Made by a program: the position numbers and the translations under genes. 64,000 bases of DNA from Rugalucina vietnamica (Eukaryota; Mollusca; Bivalvia; Lucinida; Lucinidae): positions 44,316,760 to 44,380,759 of the forward strand of contig OZ024873.1 in NCBI GenBank assembly GCA_964017185.1. Reading direction: 5' to 3'. The notes under the pieces were generated by a model that did not search any database, was not told the DNA's origin, and saw only the letters and a program-made list of their open reading frames with translations. Positions 23,231 to 35,860 of the stretch are shown one piece after another. The first letter of the stretch is position 1, and every line of letters begins with the position of its first letter.

Positions 23231-23283
23231 AAAATATTGATTGCATCAAAGAGGTAATATTTTGAAAATCTTTGATATGTATA

Positions 23284-24216
23284 CACATGGAAATAAGTTA
23301 GGGAACACCTGTAATAATGTGACCACCAACTTTAGACCGTGAATATCTTTCTTTGTAAAAATTATGAAAAATGTTTTGATAAGTTGTCAAAATCTGTAGT
23401 ATTCAAAGCTGCTTCTATGTGAAAATGGTTAGCATCAAACAAAAACTGCGGCAGAGAACGGCCATCTTTTATTCAGAAAATGTTTGCTAAATTTAAGAAA
23501 CACACTGCTAGTCTTTACGATAACTTCATTATTTGAACTCACATTGTCGTAATTTTTCGTAAGCATAAAGCTGAGGCATTGCTTGTTGAACTTTGATCAT
23601 AAATTCTTTATTTTCTGACCGACTGTCGGCGGTAGGTCCATACTTTTCCGGGGGTAGGTTTCATGGTCACGTTTTGTTCTTTGGGTATACATTTTTTAGG
23701 TTGTAAATGTTAGGCCAGATATTCGATATGACCCTTTAGGAATCTAAACATGCACGTTCTGGTTATAGTGTCCTAGCGGAATTCTTCTTTTACGGCTTTA
23801 TTTGCAAAATTTCCAAGAATTTTGGTTTCCATAGAAATCAATGCAAACTGTAGATTTTGTATGGTTAGTTGGTTTTGAGATTAAGCATGCAGTTTTAAGT
23901 CCGAAGTCGTTTATTCATTCAGAACGATCAGATTCAACATTTTATTCCTGGTTTGCTTTCAAAAATTGAGTTTTGCGGAGTGCAGAAGCAAAAAGGCAAA
24001 CTTATTTTCCGTATAAGTGGAGTTTTTCACATATGGCATGTTGTATCCTCCATAGCAAAAAATCAAAATGTTCACAATTTCCATAAATTGGTCTGTAGCT
24101 GGGCAAAAGTATGAAATATATGTGATAAAAATTTTAGTATCGCCAGAAGAAAAGAAAATGGATTTTTTCAAACTTTCCCCAAGGGCTAAAAGTGTTCCCT
24201 AACTTATTCCTATGTG
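23284..24216. mobile_element. 933-bp TA-flanked MITE
   Basis: The left end is CACATGGAAATAAGTTAGGG and the right end, reverse-complemented, is CACATAGGAATAAGTTAGGG; the match continues through AACAC. TA (within TATA) flanks both sides, as expected for a Tc1/mariner-like target duplication. The interior is non-coding. The Tc1/mariner assignment rests only on the TA flank. Confidence 0.75.
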
Positions 24217-24289
24217 TATATATAAGAGATTGTCATTTTATTCTACACTTGTATGCAACTCATATTAGTGGAGTGACTATGACTAAAAA

Positions 24290-24640
24290 AGTGCCCTATT
24301 TCATGGAGTAGGTGACCACAAAAGTACCACATTTAATAATATACATCAAAATGTTCGTCATACTATAAAGTTTATGAAATGGACAGGATAAAGTGTCCAA
24401 TGTTGGTGCGAGCTGAGAAATCCAAGATGGCGTCCAAGATGGCTGTCAGATATAAATGCAAGAGGTTGATATACATGACCTCCTCTAATGTTTTAAAGCA
24501 TTTAAATACACCATACAAATGACTTTTAATTTTACAAGCTATGTTTAAACTTTTCAATGATGAATTTAAAGATGGTTTTAGTCCCAAGGTCAAGGTCAAA
24601 TTCAAGGTCAAACACAAAATATTGCGAAAAATCAGCTGAT
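24290..24640 (+). repeat. Dispersed repeat family R, copy 1
   Basis: Shared in inverted orientation with 30890-31110: both have a dinucleotide-rich GTGACCACAAAAGTACCAC, a GATAAAGTGTCC-like phrase, GCGAGCTGAGAAATCCAAG and tandem CCAAGATGGC motifs. It is non-coding. AAGGTCAAGGTCAAATTCAAG near 24590 is a local simple repeat. Confidence 0.65.
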
Positions 24641-26579
24641 CACCCTCATTTCTTTTGTTATAGCACCAAAGTATGCATGATAAGAAAGAAGTATTATATA
24701 TTAAAAAAAAACTACAATGTATAGGCTTTACAGATTTACATGGAGATAGAATTATGCTGTGTTGCCATGGAGATTTTCAAGATGGCGTCTAAAACACCAT
24801 GTGGTAATATTTGAAAAATGTATTTTTTCCCATTATTTTTTCATTTCATTTTTTTTTTCAACAGTTTCTATTCCATTTTATTCAAAGTATGGTCAGTGAA
24901 GTGGTCTTCAATGTATAACATGCTGAATTATAAACCAATGCATCATTTTAAAATTCTATAAATAGCTTCTGGAAAATCAAAGATGGCGTTGAAAATGGAC
25001 AAAAAATCTTGACTCAGGCATGAGGCTTTAAAATCCCAATAATTTGAATTAATCAGTTATTTCTTACATCAAAACAACACATACGTGTAGATTCAGGATG
25101 AATAATTTATATTAAACACCCAGTCTTATCATTAATATGGAAACGTTCATATATAGTCAGGTTTCGACCTTAGATGGATCAAAGGTTGGATGAGATATCA
25201 GATAGTACATGTACCTGTAATCTTTCAACAGATTGCAACAGTTATTTTTAAAATGTTAAGGCTATCAAAGGGCAATTGATAAGTTGTGATAATTATTAAG
25301 ATAATTCATCCAGTTTACATTCCCGATGAAGGATCAAGTGGGCTGCTCCTGAATTTTTCTTAGCAAAATGGTCAAACTCATTGATGTATTAAGACACTGC
25401 CGTGACAAAAAAGCTATATATCCTATGAAAAGTCTTATGCAATGTACTATAGAAAATTGTTAATTTTTAATGCATATAATTTGTTTGTAAGCAATCATAT
25501 AAAACACAGTCACACTTGACACTAAAACATCAAGATCTGTTAAATGTATGGTATTATTTCACACAGAATTACCCCACCCACTTTAAAATTCAACATACAG
25601 CGGATTGTAATATGACAGTTAGAATTTCTTTGAAATGTATTATAGATATTTTGATAAATCATTACCATTCACAGTAGTAGTCTGCAACCTCATTACAACA
25701 TACCTTGATATAACATTAATACTGATAGAACTTCCATAAGTTGGAGCCTTTCAAACTATTTTAAAACGTTTCACTGTATTTCTCCTATTTAAATGAAACT
25801 ATAAGTTATATTATTATATATCACAAGCAACAGTGCACTGTCTTAGCAGTACAGCCCCTTTAACTCGAGTTTGCCGCTTGAGCTTTTGCATCACAAAAGA
25901 TAACTATGTGTTCTGAAGATCTGAGTTTCATGTTGTCCACAAAGACATCTGGATTGATTTATCTGCTGATCTGAATGACCTTGAAAACGACAAACGCAAG
26001 TGAAATTTGTATCTTACTATGTGGGATTTTGCCATGTAGATGCCGATAGGTAACTGCTAAAATTGATAAAACTCTGCCCTTGTCCCTATCCTATTTCAAA
26101 TGTGTGTTCTTAATATGCATTGTATAATGTTGTGCAAAGAATTTTGAAATACAAACGTATCTTAACCAAACAATTACAATGTTTTTATCAGAAGAGGTGA
26201 CATCATTACCTAAAGATAAATGCTTTATAGACTTTAAGAGCACCTGGCACGAGGGACACTGTTTCAGGTCTAAAATAGAATACACACAAACTTGACTGAC
26301 CTAAATGCCCAAACGGCAAACTCGTGTGAAAGGGACTGTAATTGGAAGCCATTTGATTAGCAGCCAATATACAGGTAATTTTATGAGTCAGTTCCTCATT
26401 TTTCCGCATGTTGCTCTTATTTCTTAAATTTATTGAAAACTAAAGACACATGACTTGTATATCTGAAACTAGGCCAAAAATAACAGTGTCTAAGCAATTT
26501 TATCATACCATTTATTTCTAATCTTATGATACCATTTACATCTCTATAGGGCCATAAAAAGCCGTGATACAGTAACTTT
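24641..26579. other. Unrecognised intergenic DNA
   Basis: No supported gene. CAAGATGGCGT-type phrases recur near 24779 and 24980, suggesting diverged continuation of family R. The rest is unremarkable AT-rich sequence. Confidence 0.5.
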
Positions 26580-27190
26580 TATAATTATACCCCTTTAATT
26601 TTTCCTCAAGTTTTCTTTACTCATTTAAGTTTTCATTAACATATCACATGATAAATTTATTTGAACTTGTAACAACAAAAATGTCTTAGATATCATTTTA
26701 GATCATTTTCAGTTCTTTTTGACCATCTGAGTTCATGATACAAGGACTTTTGTATGTATACCCCTTTATCGTTTCCGCTTTTTCTCTGTATTTTTTATCC
26801 ATTCATCAAAATATTAATGCATTTAATAATATGATTAATATATTTGAATACCAGCAAATATGCCTTGGTCAATGCAATCATTTGACACCATTTTCAGCTA
26901 TTAAGGACCACCAGCAGAGGCCGAGATACAAATACTTACATGTATGTTAGTATACCCCTTTATTTTTTTCTCTAAGTGTTTACGCTTTTGATAATATTTT
27001 TGTAAGTTTTGATCATATGATGAACTTATCTGATTGCATGCCAACTGATAATTTTCTAAGCAATCATTTGACGCCATCATCAGGTCTTTATAATCGCAAG
27101 ATGACTAGAACACTAACTTTTGTACGTATACCCCATTGATTTTGCCCTCTACCTCATTTTGCATTCTGCATTTTGCCCTCTACCTTGTAT
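26580..27190. repeat. Degenerate ~170-195-bp tandem repeats
   Basis: TATACCCCTTTA-type landmarks recur near 26586, 26757, 26951 and 27127, each preceded by an ACTTTTGTATGTATAC-like phrase and preceded further by CATTTGACNCCAT. An inverted piece occurs at about 27390-27480 and a direct piece at 28650-28740. Units are well diverged, so the array is old. Confidence 0.6.
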
Positions 27191-27596
27191 GATTTATAAA
27201 AATTATTACAGCTTTGAGTCATATGATTTATGCTTTCTGGCCAGTGGTTGTTAAGTTATACTCGTAGACTTTTATAAAACTTTAATGCAAGAGTGATGGG
27301 AGCTGGAATGCGCAGGGGAACACGAAAGACCGAGGTGACTGCAATGGTTTTATGAACTTAGTACAGTCGGGCTAAAAATGCGGAAAAAATAATGGTGTAT
27401 ACACACAAAACATCTTGTACCTTGGCCTCTGAAGGCCCTTTATAGCTGAAAATGGTGTCAAATGATGGCTTTGACTTTGTTCTATTATTTATAAACTTAT
27501 AGAACAAAGTCTCTATGTCACCTTCAAAAATGACTTTGTCGGTGTTAAAGTTTTCTAGAAGTCTATATATATTGACAACCCCATACCAGAAAGTAG

Positions 27597-27805
27597 GGAG
27601 CACGATGGCGCAGTGGTAGAGCGTAGGACTCCGAATCGAGAGGTCATTGGTTCGATCCTCACAGGTGTCACCGTGTTGTGTTCTTGAGCAAGACACATTA
27701 ACTCCCCACAGAACTGGTTAAACCCTGGAAGAGTTGGCTTCGTCCCGACATAACTAAAACATTGTTGATTGGGACGTAAAGCCGCAATACAAACACTCAA
27801 ACAAA
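27597..27805 (+). mobile_element. tRNA-derived SINE
   Basis: This is the clearest SINE in the window. The tRNA-like head has A-box TGGCGCAGTGG (27606-27616) and B-box GGTTCGATCC (27649-27658). It is followed by GTGTTCTTGAGCAAGACACA, a phrase typical of animal SINE bodies, and ends in a GCCGCAATACAAACA tail. It should be transcribed by RNA polymerase III and moved by a LINE in trans. Minus-strand ORFs across it are incidental. Confidence 0.8.
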
Positions 27806-28129
27806 ATATCAGAAACTATTGATACTTTGACCATAGATGCCCTAATGGTTGGCTTTCACTTTCACTTCCTTGCTGGGGGTGGGGCGAAAGGTTAAAATCT
27901 AGAACACCATCAAAATTGATTTTTCTGTGTTAACATTTTCTAGAATGCTATATATTATTTGACAATATTCATAGTTGGGATGTGGGTTGAGTTTCATTTC
28001 ATGGCAAATGATACCTGGGTCCATGCCTGAGGGGTGAAGCTAGAAGTTAAAATCTAGAACATGGTAAAAATAAATATATACTGCTGTGTAGCTAAAGATG
28101 TACAAGTAGGCAATGATCAGGAAATGGAG
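27806..28129. other. Spacer with a short direct repeat
   Basis: GTTAAAATCTAGAACA occurs near 27892 and 28048, with a looser TTTTCTAGAA echo. No gene is seen. Confidence 0.5.
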
Positions 28130-28350
28130 CAATCAGAAAGAAACTCCCACTCCCAAAACCGGGTTGAGAAAAAACTAAATTGACAATTAGGTACTTATAC
28201 TAAGAAAACATATCGTAAGCCAAGTGAGCAGCTATTCCCCAATTGGTGGCCACTCAGTTACCCAAACCTAACAAAAAATGAAAACGCAAATAAGGTGCAA
28301 ACAGCGCAACAATTCAACACCACGACATAAACAATAAGAACCACAACAGA
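28130..28350 (-). repeat. Dispersed repeat family W, copy 4 (minus strand)
   Basis: Reverse complement of family W: AACTAAATTGACAATTAGGT, CATATCGTAAGCC, AGCAGCTATTCCCC and AACCACAACAGAAGTA align with the other copies. It preserves the uninterrupted version of the point at which the 9.3-kb block entered copy 3. Confidence 0.75.
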
Positions 28351-28889
28351 AGTATCGCCTTGGAACGATCAGTAATATAAAATTACTGGCGGACTTAAAC
28401 TTGTTTAACATGGCCATTACCTCACCCTCAGCTTCTGCAGTGGTTCACAACATTTAGTTTGTTGTGTGGTCCTCGTGGCGAATCTCTAACTAGTCAATGA
28501 ATCATTAAGGACAAACAAGAGTCCATATCCTGACAACTACTCATATTCATACTTCATACATTTTAGGTTCCATCCCATCAGACCACTGGGTTGTAGTCGG
28601 CGTGGGGCTTGAGTTATATGATTATCTAAATATTTATAAACAGAACATTGTACAAGCAATCATTTTATTTCATTTTCAAATCAGAGGCCAAAGTACAAAG
28701 AATTGTTGTAGGTATATCCCTTTGTTTTTTCTGCATTTTATGTCTCTATGTCAAATGTTTGATGTATCTGAATACTGGCCAATTGAACTAACTTCAAACT
28801 TGACTTAAACAAAGTTTTTAACAGCATTCAAAAGTTTTCTCCCCAACTAGTTTACAATTAACCACACTAAAATACACCCATATGGACAT
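28351..28889. other. Unrecognised intergenic DNA
   Basis: No supported gene; a diverged unit of the 26.6-kb tandem repeat lies near 28650-28740. Confidence 0.45.
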
Positions 28890-29960
28890 ACATAATTATA
28901 ATGCTGCAAACATGGATTAATACCTTTCTGGTGTACAAAATGTTGCATATTTAGTACTTATGGTTTTGCCTTTCATTTATAACTAGATGAAACTATGAAT
29001 TGTTTTGTATTTAAAAGAAATACTTTTGGTAAATTAAATGCTACAGACATACGAATGAACAGACCAAAATGGTCAGCTGTACACACAAACACTCAGATAC
29101 GCACAAAAACAAAGTTTAACCTGGATCAATGACAAGGTTCCCACAGACAGTATAGAATATGATTCCATGTCTTTTCCATGATAATTCCATGATCCGAGTA
29201 AAATTTCCCAGACTATTTTTCTGTTTATTTACATATTTTCATAACACTGTATAAAAGGCAAGAACAGATTACTATATTACAAAAGTAACTTACTTCAAGG
29301 TATTATCTTGTTTTCTAATGAAGAAAATTAGTTCGAATGCCCTGTTGAAAACTCATCGAGCGAGCAAAGCCAGCGAGGGAAAATGAATGCCAAAGACATT
29401 CAAACTAGTATTTCATAACAAAATTCCATGATTTTGCCATGATATTTCATCATTTTTCAAATTCCATGACATTTCCATGCATGGATGTTTTAGCCATTTT
29501 CCATGTTTTCCAGAGCCAATGGGAACCCTGCAGCGATAATGTTTCACATCAGCAAAATAAAAGTATCTAAAAGGGCAATATCATCGATCAATTTCGTTAA
29601 TACACGTTGCTTGAAAGTGGGTAGGGTGACTTGGCATGACAAAAAACATAAATTATTAAGGTTTTATTGCACTTTATGACCTTTAACGCATTTTGAAATA
29701 TATTAATTTATTCGCAGGCAAAGTATTTGCAAAGATATGCATTGTTTTATTAACCAAAAACACAAGTGACTTCTACAAGTGTCTGCTTTCATAAAAAATG
29801 CTGATTTTTCTAAACAACCTCAGTTGGTATATTTTTCATTTTCAGAAAGGCGAATCAATCTATTTCAGTATTTTTTTCGTATTACATCAGCCAAGTAATT
29901 GGCACTGAAGGAAGCCTTATTTGTTTGGAACATACTCAATTACATATATTGGTAAATCAG
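28890..29960 (+). repeat. Tandem duplication, unit I (interrupted by a MITE)
   Basis: This unit aligns with 30055-30870. Shared landmarks in order are ATACCTTTCTGGTGTACAAA, TTTATAACTAGATGAAAC, GACATACGAATGAACAGA, GTTTCACATCAGCAAA, TGCTTGAAAGTGGGT and ACATCAGCCAAGTA. The 398 bp at 29133-29530 are absent from unit II. Confidence 0.8.
29133..29530. mobile_element. 398-bp hAT-like MITE
   Basis: Ends are CAAGGTTCCCACAGAC and GCCAATGGGAACCCTG. The interior is filled with ATTCCATGATTTTCC-like motifs, the counterpart of the TTCCCTGAC motifs in the element at 880-2071. The sister tandem unit lacks it, giving an occupied/empty comparison. The target duplication is not clean. Confidence 0.65.
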
Positions 29961-30054
29961 AAGTTTCCAGATACAAAAGTAAATATTTTTAAAAAGTGAC
30001 CCCTCATAATTTTTAAAGACCACCATCTTGGATGCCATCTTGCATTTCTCATGC

Positions 30055-30870
30055 TTTGAACATGGATAAATACCTTTCTGGTGTACAAAATGTGGCACAT
30101 TTAGTACTTCTGGGTTTGTCTTCCGAATGTTTCATTTATAACTAGATGAAACCATGATTGTTTTGATTTTTTTTTTATTTAAAAGAACTGATTTTGGCAA
30201 ATTACATGCTCTAGACATACGAATGAACAGAAAAAAAATGATCAGCTGTACATACAAACACTCAGATAGGCACATAGACAAAGTGTAACTTGGATCAATT
30301 GTAATGTTTCACGTCAGCAAAGTATCTAAAAGTGCAATGTCATCGACCGATTTCGTGAACACACATTGCTTGAAAGTGGGTGGGGTAACTTGACATGACA
30401 AAAACCTATATTATAAAGGAATTAATGCATTTTATGGCATTCAAATGCATTTTAAAATGTATGAAATAATACACAAGCAAAGTATTTGCATAAATATGCA
30501 TTATTTTATTAACCAAATAGGCACAAGTGACTTATACAAGCTTCAGCTTTCAAAAAACTGTCGATTTTTCTTAACTACCACAATTGGTATTTTTCTCATT
30601 TTAACAACGGCGACTCAATTTATTTCAGTATTTTTTTTCATATTACATCAGCCAAGTAGTTGGCTCATAATATCATTTGACTTTGTAGTGCAAATGAGGT
30701 AGTTACATATATTTAAAAACAAAATAACTTAGGCGAAACAGTAAATTTTGGGGGAAATTTGACCTTGACCGTCAGTTTGACCTTGACCTTGATGTTGTTG
30801 CTCATCACTTCATATTTGATTTTGAAGCCTTATTCATTTGCAACATATTCAAACATATTGCTAAATCAGA
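30055..30870 (+). repeat. Tandem duplication, unit II
   Basis: A direct copy of unit I without the MITE; divergence of several percent and small gaps indicate the duplication is not recent. The 85-codon ORF at 30445 is not conserved in unit I, so it is not counted as a gene. Confidence 0.75.
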
Positions 30871-30889
30871 AGTTTCTATATACAAAAGT

Positions 30890-31110
30890 TAAAATGGTTT
30901 AAAAAAGTGACCCCTCGTAATTTTTAAAGGCCGCCATCTTGGCCGCCATCTTGGATTTCTCAGCCCGCACCAAAATCGGACACTTTAGTTTAGTTATTTC
31001 AGAAACTTCAGGATATGACAAACATTTTGGGATATACAATTTAATGTGGTACTTTTGTGGTGACCCTACCCCCAAATAGGTCTTGAAAGTCACCCTACTA
31101 TATTCCAAAT
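30890..31110 (-). repeat. Dispersed repeat family R, copy 2 (inverted)
   Basis: Carries GCCATCTTGGCCGCCATCTT, GGATTTCTCAGCCCGCACCA and GTGGTACTTTTGTGGTGAC, the reverse complement of the copy at 24.3 kb. A weaker direct echo (CACCATCTTGGATGCCATCT) lies near 30022. Confidence 0.65.
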
Positions 31111-31725
31111 CCAGGGAGCATGGCGTCTAAGTGGCGGAGCATGAGAGATGTAACACTACTAGGAAAAACTGTGAATTGCCAGACTTTCACAGACAACCAA
31201 CCAATCATGAAAGGGTCTAAGACTGTTCACAACAACTGCTACCTTTACTCAGCAACATCAAGGAGGGTGGGTCAGAAAGTTCTGTCATAGGTGTTATAAC
31301 TTTGTTAATAGACATGATTGGTTGCTGTATTGTACCTTGATTGAAAGGGCTACATTTCTCCTTCATAATGATGCCAAAAGAATGCACGAAAAAAATAAAT
31401 ACTTTGAAATAGACGCCTTGAAAGACACCTGGGGTAAAACCAATGGCACTTTTTCTTGAATTTGTGATTTTTTAAAAGAAAAAAAAAACGACTTCGAAAA
31501 AATATAATCCATGCAATATATTTTTCAAACATAGATGAATATATCCTGCAAAAATCAAAATAATTCAATTGAATTTAATTGAGTTACTGCAAAATGAAAT
31601 ATTGAAATTGGCTTGTTGTGCATACATTAAAATTGCAGTATAAATTCAAAGTGCATTTATTGACATCTACACATAGACCAGGGACCTTAAAATGCATCTA
31701 ACCATTTTTTGTTTCAACCTGTGTG
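31111..31725. other. Unrecognised intergenic DNA
   Basis: No supported gene, RNA or repeat. Confidence 0.5.
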
Positions 31726-31733
31726 CCCTGTAG

Positions 31734-31826
31734 GGGTGGATCTAATTACCACAGACCACCACAGACTACCACAGACCACTACAGACCATACCACAGACTA
31801 CCACAGACCACTTTAAAAATTGTTTA
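31734..31826 (+). repeat. Left arm: (ACCACAGACY)n terminal array
   Basis: About eight 10-11-bp units (ACCACAGACC, ACCACAGACT, ACTACAGACC) follow the terminal GGGTGGATCTAATT. Short subterminal repeats of this kind are where hAT transposases bind in studied elements; here that is inference. Confidence 0.85.
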
Positions 31827-31934
31827 CCACTGTTTATATGATTTTTAAACAATAAAATAAAATTTTACTCTTCTAAAATTGCACTGTATTTTCACTTTTT
31901 TTTTTTCTTTTATCCCGGTATCATTATTGCAAAA

Positions 31935-32077
31935 GCACTGCTATGTCTGTACCTGTTCCTCACAAAACTTACCAACAATTTATTATTTCATGAATCTAAG
32001 ATTGATTTTTTTAAATGAAAAAAAAAGCAGTGCTATGTCTGTACCTGTTCCTCACAAAACTTACCAACAATTTATTA
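31935..32077 (+). repeat. 92-bp tandem duplication that records the Helentron target
   Basis: GCTATGTCTGTACCTGTTCC recurs 92 bp apart (near 31940 and 32032). The first unit continues TTTATTATTTCATGAATC intact. The second is cut after TTTATTA by the Helentron-like element and continues at 33588 with TTTCATGAATC. The first unit is thus an internal picture of the empty site. Confidence 0.85.
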
Positions 32078-33587
32078 TTAGCTCACCTGAGCCGAAGGCT
32101 CACAGGTGAGCTTATAGGATAGGCAGGCATCCGTCGTCCGTCGTCGTCGTCGTCCGTCGTTGTCCGTCGTCGTCCGTCCACAATTTCAAAAAAGAATATT
32201 TCTGAAGCTAGTAGGCCGATCTTGATCAAATTTAATGTAAACCATAATTGGGTTGGGGGATTGATGGCATTAGGTTTTGGAGCAGATTGTATCAAAATTG
32301 TGGTTTCCATGGCAACAGATAGGTCCCATAGACTTACAATGGGAAAAACTAAAAAAATCTTCTTCTCTGAAACCACTAGGCCCACAGCTTTGATATTTGG
32401 TATGTAGCAATGGCTAATGGTCCTCTACATAAATTGTGCCATTCATGCCCTTGGAGTCAAATTTGGCCACGCCCCGGGGGTCGATAGTCTCCATAGACTT
32501 ACTATGGGAAAAAAATTCAAAAATCTTCTTCTCTGAAACCACAGGGCGCACAGCTTTGATATTTGGTATGTGGCAATGGCTAATGGTTCTCTACATAAAT
32601 TGTGCCAGCCATGCCCCTGGGGTCAAATTTGGCCACGCCCCAGGGGTCGATAGTCTCCATAGACTTACAATTGGAAAAACTAAAAAAATCTTCTTCTCTG
32701 AAACCACTAGGCCCACAGCTTTGATATTTGGTATGTAGCAATGGCTAATGGTCCTCTACATAAATTGTGCCATTCATGCCCCTGGGGTCAAATCTGGCCA
32801 CGCCCCGGGGGTTGATAGTCTCCATAGACTTACTATGGAAAAAAAAAATAAAAAATCTTCTTCTCTGAAACCACAGGGCCCACAGCTTTGATATTTTGTA
32901 CGTGGCAATTGCTAATGGCCCTCTACATAAATTGTGCCAATCATGCCCCTGGGGTCAAATTTGGCCATGCCCCGGGGGTTGATAGTCTCCATAGACCTAC
33001 AATAGGAAAAAAATAAAAAAAATCTTCTTCTCTGAAACCACTAGGCCAACAGCTTTGATATTTGGTATGTAGCAATGGCTAATGGTCCTCTACATAAATT
33101 GTGCCATTCATGCCCCTGGGGTCAAATTTGGCCAGGTCCCGGAGGTTGATAGTCTCAATAAACTTGCTATGGGAAAAAAATTCAAAAATCGTCTTCTCTG
33201 AAACCACAGGGCACACAGCTTTGATATTTTGTATGTGGCAATGGCTAATGGTCCTCTACATAAATTGTGCCAGCCATGCCCCTGGGGTCAAATTTGGCCA
33301 CGCCCCGGGGGTAGATAGTCTCCATAGACTTACAATGAGAAAAACTAAAAAAAACTTCTTCTCTGAAACCAAAAGGCCCAGAGCTTCTATATTTTGTATG
33401 TAGCAATGTTTGGTAGTCCCCATTATAAATTGTACCAGTCATGCCCCTGGGTCAAATTTGGCCATGCCCCGGGGGTCAATAGTGTCCATGCATAGACTTT
33501 CATTGGTCGGTTCTCAATTAATTTAAATCTCATGAGCTTACAATGTGATAATCTCTCAGGTGAGCTACAGGACCAATGGTCCTCTAG
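32078..33587 (+). mobile_element. Helentron-like non-autonomous element, copy B
   Basis: 1510 bp, with the best-defined ends in the window. The 5' end is TTAGCTCACCTGAGCC with a near-perfect palindrome. Next comes a GTCGTCCGTC tract, then about seven tandem units of ~165 bp (TTCTTCTCTGAAACCAC near 32360, 32527, 32692, 32857, 33024, 33190 and 33356). The 3' end is the GGACCAATGGTCC hairpin followed by TCTAG. The empty site beside it shows insertion between A and TTT with no target duplication. Open frames through the array are repeat artefacts. Helentron-type rolling-circle replication by a helicase in trans is the expected mechanism. Confidence 0.8.
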
Positions 33588-34381
33588 TTTCATGAATCTA
33601 AGATTGATTTTTTTAAATGAAAATTAAGTTTCAATAAATTTCTGAAGTTTATTAGTCATAATGATACATAACAATTGCTTACTAAGGATCGCTTTCAAAA
33701 CCAATATATTTACATAATTCTTACATATGTATGTGTAGGATATTTATCTATGTAAAAAAAAAGTTTAATTATTAGAATTCTTTTTCTTAATTTTTTCAAC
33801 ACATGGGTCTGAACATATGTACCCCTAAAATTTGCATTAACACATTTTGAAAATCAAGTGACTGGGTCTAGGGGATACAGATTTTCCCTTTCACTGGTTT
33901 CAAATAGCATTTCATTACATAAAAATTTTCTGATAAAATAGAGATTTTAAAAAATTTAAAAAAAATGTGATTTTTTGTCAAAATGTGATTTTTACATAAT
34001 TAATTATATATATAATAATAATGATAAAATGTTATAATGAAAAATTCTTAAATTGTCATTTTTTGCCAAAAATGTGATTTTTACACTAAAAATGGGGAAA
34101 AAAATATTTTGGATTGAATATGGTATCCACTCAATTGATAGTTGGTTTGTGAAAATAAAATTCAAATCTGATCACTAGTTTGGTAGATACGGGCTTTAAA
34201 AATATTCCTGTATGATATTTAAAGAATATAACAGCCAATTGATGAGGGGGGGGGGGGGGTTCATGGTAAAAATATAAAATTTATTTTCTCGCTCAAACAT
34301 TTTTTCCCCCTTTTTTTTAAAGGGCAATTTAATCTTTTTAAGTCGGCACCATTTTGGTGAGTAGGTAGGTTGAGGGTAAAC

Positions 34382-34412
<31 letters not shown>

Positions 34413-35860
34413 CAACAAACCCCACTTTTATAAAGAAAAACTGGGGTTTGGAGGGTGCATACCTAATTTTTTATCCAAAACATACATTGTGTGTACTCGT
34501 TAGAATAAGATTGAAATTTTCAATTTTTGCTTCTGAAAAAAAATGCATAAGCAAGTTTTCATATGATAAGATTTCTGAAGATCAAAATTATTTGAATTTA
34601 CATGTATATGTAACAGTAACTATGCCTAAACCTGAGATTCACTAGTAATAATTGAGTAAAATGTTAAAACAAGAAAGAAAAAAAATGTTCATTGTGCAGT
34701 GACATATTACTGGAAAGTTAAATTCTTAGATCAAATTAAGTCTGATTTTTAATAATCTATCATATCAGGTGTCAGGCTTGCAGTAATTATCATATTATAT
34801 GCTTCCAATTAGATAATCAGTGCATTTATGATGTGCTAATTGCATGCTGGGGAATTATTGGCAATATTGGACCATTAGGCTTATCTAAATGGACAATTAA
34901 CATTTTTGGACTTGGAATGTTGCTGAAACAATTACATTTAACTTTTTCTCCTGATGGGAATTTCAATTTTTTAATGTAAAATTCTCAACCTACATTTCTG
35001 AAGTATTTAACCTTTACAAAAATACGCTTAGTTTTCAATCTGATTTCAAAGTTTCAACATCCCTCCATTATGGTTTGGCTTATCAGTACATGTAATTGCA
35101 AAAAGAAAAGTAAATAATACAAAAATCAATAAACATCCCCCTTACCACCTGAAGCATTTGATTTTTTTGTATTTTTTATTTATTTTTTTATTTTATATTT
35201 AATTATTTTTTTATCCTTCATATCTTTCTTCAAATTTTATGATGAAACTGATTGCAAATTATCAGAGACAAATGTGCCAGATTTAAGGATGTTCACTGCC
35301 AATGAAAAAGTATCCAAACTCTTTTCAAACAACTCTTTTTTTTGTGCCTGAAATTTAAAAGAAGACATTTGAAAACAAAAAATAAGGTAGTGTGCAATTT
35401 TTGACAAGATACAGGCCTCTGAATAAGACCTCTTAACTAAATGTTCGAAATTAAGAAAAACATGCTTATTTTTTATGTCTTACATATTTATGTCCTTTAA
35501 TCTTTAAAATAACGTAAAGTGGGTGCTTTCTATTTCTATCATGTATTCTGAAGCCAAGTTTGAAGTTGTCCTGTTTTTTTTTTTTTTTTTTTTTTTTTGT
35601 TTGTTTTTTTTTTTATTAAAAAATAATTGTTCTGTATATTAACTATTAACAGAATGTTTGCATAATTAAAAAAAAAATAGATAAACAAAAATAAGCATCT
35701 GTTTTAAGCAACACTGATTGGCATTTGTTTTGCTTCATTCCCTTTCTTCCAGATTTTTTTTTTTTTTTTTTTTTCAATTGAATTTCAACATTTTCTGGTA
35801 TTAATTAATGTATTTTGAGTACCAAAGAATTAATTTAAGAAGCGGTAAACAATTTTTAAA
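33588..35860. other. AT-rich interior of the hAT-like element
   Basis: No gene is seen. It contains a G-run near 34245, T-runs at 34387-34412, 35573-35600 and 35755-35775, and many short AT tracts. Confidence 0.6.

Noticed and set aside
27597..27670. Possible functional tRNA gene
   Set aside because: Internal promoter boxes are good, but the acceptor stem does not pair and a SINE body follows.
29125..29538. 8-bp target duplication for the 398-bp MITE
   Set aside because: The flanks ATCAATGA and CAGCGATA do not match well enough to claim it.
32222..33442. Repeated 100-codon ORFs in the Helentron-like copy
   Set aside because: They recur with the ~165-bp tandem unit and on both strands, with no domain; repeat artefacts.
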